A DNA stretch of 8,784 nucleotides from an uncultured Lachnobacterium sp. GTDB lineage: Bacteria; Bacillota; Clostridia; Lachnospirales; Lachnospiraceae. Below the pieces are notes generated by a model. That model was not told where the DNA came from. It searched no databases and saw only the letters and a list, made by a program, of their open reading frames with translations. The position numbers were made by a program, and so were the translations under genes. The DNA is taken from positions 1 through 8,784 of the forward strand of contig URYB01000095.1 in assembly GCA_900552085.1 (NCBI GenBank), given 5' to 3'. Positions within the stretch are counted from its first letter, which is position 1. Each line of letters opens with the position of its first letter. Below, piece by piece: positions 5,916-8,784 of the stretch.

Positions 5916-6295
5916 GCCCGATGGCAGATAAATGCGTGGATGAAACAGTCCCCATAGAAATGTTCGGCTGCATGCTCTTTTATTTCTGCTACCTGCTTAC
6001 CGGCTGCCTGATTTTGATCTGCCAGATTATTTATTTGCGGTTCTGATTTTAAATTTGATGTTTCTTTATCAGTTTCCCCTTGTTGTACCACATCAAACAG
6101 CGGTTCTTTTGGCACAACAGAAAACGGACTTTCCACCACAATTGGACAAATCAGCCGGATGGCAACCAGTGCCCACAGAATTCCCATTACCCATCTTGGA
6201 CTCTTTCGGAAAAGCAACCGCAGGACAATTACTGCCAGTATTACATATCCGGCACTGATTCCCCGTTCACAAATGACTGTAAAAATTTTTTCCAT
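5912..6295 (-). pseudogene. BlaR1/MecR1-like sensor, N-terminal fragment of a broken gene
   Basis: This 127-aa frame begins like BlaR1-family sensors, with two membrane helices (about 14-29 and 37-54), the connecting FRKSPRW and the typical ICPIVVESPFSVVPK (50-63). A hydrophilic extracytoplasmic stretch follows (about 64-108). From about residue 107 the frame leaves the homologous one: the same DNA read one frame over encodes FLWGLFHPRIYLPSG, the pre-zinc segment of the family. About 100 or more residues, including the third membrane helix, are absent, so this is a deletion plus frame change rather than a simple slip. The stop overlaps the downstream ATG as ATGA (5912-5915), which looks coincidental. 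The start at 6295 lies 5 nt after the blaI stop. The nearest Shine-Dalgarno (GGAGG) is 13 nt upstream within the last blaI codons, suggesting translational coupling to the repressor. Confidence 0.78.
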
Positions 6296-6300
6296 ATCAC

Positions 6301-6663
6301 TTACTTTTCCTCCGCTTCCTCGATCATTTTTTGGATCTCGGCAATTTCCTTTGAAGAAAGTTTCTTCTGCTTTGTAAACGCGGCAATAAACGCCGGAAGC
6401 GAACCGTCAAACGTCTCCTCCACATACTGTGCACTCTGCATGGAATAGAACTGCTCTCTTGAAATCAGGGATGTCACCGTTCCCCGGTTATTTACAAAAA
6501 TGCCCTTGTCACACAGACGTTTTAAAACCGTATAGGAAGTTGTCTTCTTCCATGTCAGTTCCGCTTCACTTTTCTTTGCCAGTTCGGAGGATGAAATCGG
6601 TTCATTGTTCCATATAATATCCGCAAATTTGGATTCAATTGGTCCCATCTGTAACTCTGTCAT
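6301..6663 (-). CDS. blaI: BlaI/MecI/CopY-family winged-helix transcriptional repressor
   Basis: This 120-aa protein has the length and layout of BlaI/MecI repressors. The N-terminal winged helix covers about 1-75: GPIESKFADIIWNNEPISSSELAKK, then LTWKKTTSYTVLKRLCDKGIF (36-56), where the W-K-K-T-T-x-x-T-V-L-K-R-L pattern is the recognition helix. A C-terminal dimerisation part rich in helix-forming residues follows (AAFTKQKKLSSKEIAEIQKMIEEAEEK). Such proteins bind TACA-N-TGTA dyads as dimers and are cleaved or released when a cognate BlaR1 senses its signal. The start at 6663 has GAAGGG (6671-6676) at 7-nt spacing. It is the first gene of an operon with the BlaR1-like frames and the lipoprotein, and two matching operators overlap its own promoter, so it very likely represses itself. 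Because the partner sensor gene is broken, derepression may no longer work. Confidence 0.93.
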   Translation of the reverse strand: MTELQMGPIESKFADIIWNNEPISSSELAKKSEAELTWKKTTSYTVLKRLCDKGIFVNNRGTVTSLISREQFYSMQSAQYVEETFDGSLPAFIAAFTKQKKLSSKEIAEIQKMIEEAEEK

Positions 6664-6681
6664 ATCAATTCCCTTCTTTCG

Positions 6682-6723
6682 TTCTACATGGTGTAGTATG
6701 TCATCATACTACATCATGTAGAA
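6682..6723 (-). promoter_or_regulatory. double BlaI-type operator (near-perfect 42-bp palindrome)
   Basis: Two 13-bp dyads of the form TACA-N3-TGTA, CTACATCATGTAG (6709-6721) and CTACATGGTGTAG (6684-6696), lie 25 bp apart centre to centre. Together they make a 42-bp palindrome with 18 of 21 positions paired. TACA/TGTA half-sites are the known recognition pattern of BlaI/MecI. The first dyad overlaps the spacer and -10 box of the promoter; the second lies just past the predicted transcription start, an arrangement suited to tight repression. Confidence 0.85.
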
Positions 6724-6734
6724 TGCTTTGTCAA
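6706..6734 (-). promoter_or_regulatory. promoter of the blaI operon
   Basis: A perfect -35 TTGACA (6729-6734), a 17-nt spacer and a -10 TAGTAT (6706-6711), giving transcription toward blaI from about 6699. The leader is about 36 nt and contains the second operator. Confidence 0.85.
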
Positions 6735-6756
6735 TTTATTTTCATCTGTTTTATCT

Positions 6757-6792
6757 CAAATAAAAAAGTCCACAGTTTTTTCTGTGAACTTT
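6757..6792 (-). terminator. intrinsic terminator of the HD-phosphohydrolase/DUF4317 operon
   Basis: On the minus strand AAAGTTCACAG and CTGTGGACTTT pair over 10 of 11 positions (one A-C mismatch) around an A6 loop. The stem (6765-6792) runs straight into TTTTTTATTT. It lies about 55 nt after the DUF4317 stop and upstream of the blaI promoter, separating the two operons. Confidence 0.85.
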
Positions 6793-6847
6793 CCTGAATA
6801 TATGCTTTATTTCATAGTTTTCCCTTGTGCGCCATGATAAACAATTA

Positions 6848-8131
6848 TTATACCGTCGTATTCACCCCATTGATTGTGGCATGTTCATCCTCGTTCATTG
6901 GGATTACCAGACATTTCTGTCCGTTGATCACCTGCGACTTAATCTGTGATGCCTTCTCCGGCTTCACGCGCAGTACCACATCATAGGTCTTTGTCTCGGC
7001 GATATAATTGTCAATTTCTTCCTGCTTTTCAATGAGCTGGGACGTGCGCTCCGCAAGCGCCTCATCCTTTTCGGTAAGCTGCACCGTCAAGGTGCCAACC
7101 TGATCTTCCAAAGCCATCTTTTCAACACGAAGCTCATTCTGCGCCAAAGCTTTTGCGTCAATGACATGTTCTGCCACCGGAGGCTTTTCACCAAATGCCT
7201 CATCTACCGACTTCTCAATACGTGCGGCTTTCTCCTCAGAGACATTGCTGTCGGTAAGCAGTTTATTTACAACCTGTTTATCAAGCACAAACACTTCATC
7301 ATCGTCATGCGTTTCATCAAACTCATCAATCATTTCACTGAGGTTCTGCTGCATATCCAAAAGCACTTCGTCTGTATGCTCATCCTCTGCGCCCAGAACA
7401 TTGCGGACAATAGAATGGAACGCCATCTTCTGCTCTGTTGCCGTACGCTCGATGCCACAGCCCAACCCGTTTGCCATAAATTCCGAATGCGGCTCCTTGG
7501 TATTCTTCGTATAGAATAATGTTGAATGAATATCCGTACTGCGGTCATTAAATGCCGGGAACAAAAATGCGGTATCCACAGCTCCCACCACCCAATCACG
7601 CACACGCGGTCCAATGCGATGTTCTTCTTCCAGAAATCCCAGTCCCGGTTTCGACAAATCTACCGGACAGATCGCACAGATCAGATATTCATACACTTCC
7701 TCTGATTCGTCGAGGTTATTGTTATCGCTTGTTCTGGTCATAACATCATACGCATCATGGAACAGAACAATGAGATAATTGCCGGCATGATCATAGGTAT
7801 CGATCACAAGATCATAAAAAGTATCCAACAGATTGTCATCTTCCAGCTTAGAAGCGCGAAGTGCCATAAGAATGTGCTGCCGGCCACCGACTTCTTCCTC
7901 TTCGATCGGGAAATTCAGTTCCAACAGGTTGTTTCCCAGTGTGCCGGACAAAGCCTTATTTGCAATCTCCAGATATTTGTAATATTCATCTTCCTCCAGG
8001 TTCAGAAATGTATTTCCAAACTTGCAGATTTTGTTATGATTTCCATCTACATAGCAACCACACACACGGGTAAATGTAGCTGCATCCTTTTTGAATCTTC
8101 TCTTTAATTCAAGTACTTCTTTTTTATTCAT
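6848..8131 (-). CDS. DUF4317 family protein
   Basis: This 427-aa protein is recognisable as the clostridial DUF4317 family, whose role is not established. Conserved family segments seen here are MNKKEVLELKRRFKKDA (1-17), TRVCGCYVD (21-29), LSGTLGNNLLELNF (61-74), LIVLFHDAYDV (120-130), YLICAICPVDLSKPGL (149-164), RDWVVGA (178-184) and FLFPAFNDRSTDI (189-201). The middle part (about 250-285) is very acidic. Residues about 330-380 have the heptad-like, Glu/Lys/Gln-rich pattern of a coiled coil, and a short C-terminal tail follows. No signal peptide or membrane segment is evident, so it should be cytoplasmic. The start at 8131 has an AGGAAG site a few nt upstream. It lies 14 nt after the HD-phosphohydrolase gene, in one operon ended by the terminator near 6760-6790. 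Confidence 0.9.
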   Translation of the reverse strand: MNKKEVLELKRRFKKDAATFTRVCGCYVDGNHNKICKFGNTFLNLEEDEYYKYLEIANKALSGTLGNNLLELNFPIEEEEVGGRQHILMALRASKLEDDNLLDTFYDLVIDTYDHAGNYLIVLFHDAYDVMTRTSDNNNLDESEEVYEYLICAICPVDLSKPGLGFLEEEHRIGPRVRDWVVGAVDTAFLFPAFNDRSTDIHSTLFYTKNTKEPHSEFMANGLGCGIERTATEQKMAFHSIVRNVLGAEDEHTDEVLLDMQQNLSEMIDEFDETHDDDEVFVLDKQVVNKLLTDSNVSEEKAARIEKSVDEAFGEKPPVAEHVIDAKALAQNELRVEKMALEDQVGTLTVQLTEKDEALAERTSQLIEKQEEIDNYIAETKTYDVVLRVKPEKASQIKSQVINGQKCLVIPMNEDEHATINGVNTTV

Positions 8132-8145
8132 GTTTCTTCCTGTTC

Positions 8146-8712
8146 CTAATTATTCGTCTGCGCTTCTTTCTCAATGCGCTTCTTTAAATCCTCAAAAAGT
8201 GAAAGGAATTCTTTCTCCACATCAGCCATCGGCTGAAAGTCATATTCTGGTGAGCTCATCAAAACCGGTTCTACTGGAAAAAGTTTCTCACTCATAAAAT
8301 GATCAAATTCGTAATACAGGCAGGCATCATCAATATTCTTTACAAGTTCTGCCTCTTCTCCTTCCGGCACATAACCAAGAAGCTGTTCGTATATCATTGT
8401 CTGCAGCTGACTTTCAATCTGCAGATACATGGTCATATTCTTTTTTACAGGTCTCGTAACATCCGCAAGATATGCTTCACTTCCATCGTGCAACAGACAT
8501 GCAAGTGCAACTGTCGGCACATAATTTCGTGCCAGTGCTTCTCTCGCACACTGGATGCAATGCTGTCCTACCGAGAAAAACTGCGGAAAATGTCCATTTG
8601 CCCGCACCATCATGGATAATGCATGTGCAATATCCTCAATGCGGATTTTGTCTGCCTCCGGCTCAAATGCGTTAAATTGCAGTCCTGTAAAAGTTGTCAT
8701 ACAATCTTTCAT
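8146..8712 (-). CDS. HD-domain phosphohydrolase (YfbR-like)
   Basis: This 188-aa HD-superfamily metal-dependent phosphohydrolase has the metal ligands in the expected order: H51 in FFSVGQHC (45-52), H75-D76 in ACLLHDGSEAYLADVTRPVK (71-90) and D129 in KNIDDACLYYEF (125-136). The block LLHDxSEAYLxDxxRPVK is typical of the YfbR-type and phage-associated HD proteins, several of which remove phosphate from nucleoside monophosphates. Nucleotide or nucleoside phosphate hydrolysis is therefore the best guess, but the substrate cannot be read from the sequence. The start at 8712 has GAGG about 7 nt upstream. It is the first gene of a two-gene operon with the DUF4317 gene (14-nt gap). No clear promoter is visible in the 72 nt before the window ends; a hairpin occupies that stretch. 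Confidence 0.87.
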   Translation of the reverse strand: MKDCMTTFTGLQFNAFEPEADKIRIEDIAHALSMMVRANGHFPQFFSVGQHCIQCAREALARNYVPTVALACLLHDGSEAYLADVTRPVKKNMTMYLQIESQLQTMIYEQLLGYVPEGEEAELVKNIDDACLYYEFDHFMSEKLFPVEPVLMSSPEYDFQPMADVEKEFLSLFEDLKKRIEKEAQTNN

Positions 8713-8736
8713 ATTTCTTCCTCTATTGTTTGAACA

Positions 8737-8774
8737 TCAGCCCATGCATAATTTGCTTTCAGCAAATGGGCTGA
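8737..8774. repeat. bulged palindromic hairpin upstream of the HD-phosphohydrolase gene
   Basis: TCAGCCCA (8737-8744) pairs with TGGGCTGA (8767-8774), and TTTGCT (8752-8757) pairs with AGCAAA (8761-8766) around a TTC loop. This gives 14 perfect pairs with a single 7-nt bulge. No U-run follows on either strand, so it is not a standard terminator. It could be a dispersed palindromic repeat or a structured leader; which one cannot be told from this window. Confidence 0.5.
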
Positions 8775-8784
8775 CGCTACATGT

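Noticed and set aside
5912..5996. Programmed -1 frameshift joining the two BlaR1-like frames
   Set aside because: No X-XXY-YYZ slippery heptamer is in frame near the junction, and a slip would still leave the third membrane helix and the start of the protease domain missing.

Overview
The window looks like chromosomal DNA of a gut Firmicute, most likely a Lachnospiraceae member (Roseburia/Agathobacter/Blautia-like). The reasons are a DUF4317 protein, a long TetM-like GTPase with a YacP/NYN tail, a BlaI/BlaR1-type pair, strong AGGAGG-type ribosome binding sites and moderate GC. All supported genes lie on the minus strand, so the transcription order runs from high to low coordinates.

Region by region, in transcription order: an HD-domain phosphohydrolase (8146-8712) and a DUF4317 protein (6848-8131) form a two-gene operon that ends in a clear intrinsic terminator (about 6757-6792). 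Next comes a BlaI/MecI-type repressor (6301-6663) behind a consensus promoter embedded in a double operator. It is followed by a BlaR1/M56-type sensor peptidase broken into two frames with its middle missing (4797-6295) and by a lipoprotein (4136-4780).

The central find is at 3366-4078: a complete type III toxin-antitoxin locus of the ToxIN/AbiQ kind. It has a sigma-A promoter, a small RNA made of three tandem 37-nt repeats (3945-4055), an intrinsic terminator, a ribosome binding site and a 177-aa ToxN-like endoribonuclease. Each repeat can fold as an H-type pseudoknot. The middle repeat carries a compensatory double change (C to U in the loop, G to A in the partner) that keeps the pseudoknot helix paired. 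This short region is visibly more AT-rich than the GTPase gene next to it, which fits acquisition by transfer.

The toxN reading frame overlaps by 31 nt the start of a 919-aa gene (637-3396). That gene encodes an EF-G/TetM-like translational GTPase fused to a C-terminal NYN domain resembling Rae1/YacP, the ribosome A-site mRNA endonuclease of Bacillus. Its G domain carries an extra 26-29 residues between the switch regions. The DNA encoding them has perfect 8-bp terminal inverted repeats and a flanking 6-bp direct repeat, which suggests a small palindromic element inserted in frame. The window ends inside a class I/II PLP-dependent aminotransferase (1-490, 3' end missing).

How the parts may work together is inference: two RNA-cleaving proteins (ToxN and the GTPase-NYN fusion) sit back to back and overlap, and the BlaI-controlled operon upstream has no visible terminator before the antitoxin promoter. 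No tRNA, rRNA, CRISPR array, transposase or integrase was seen.
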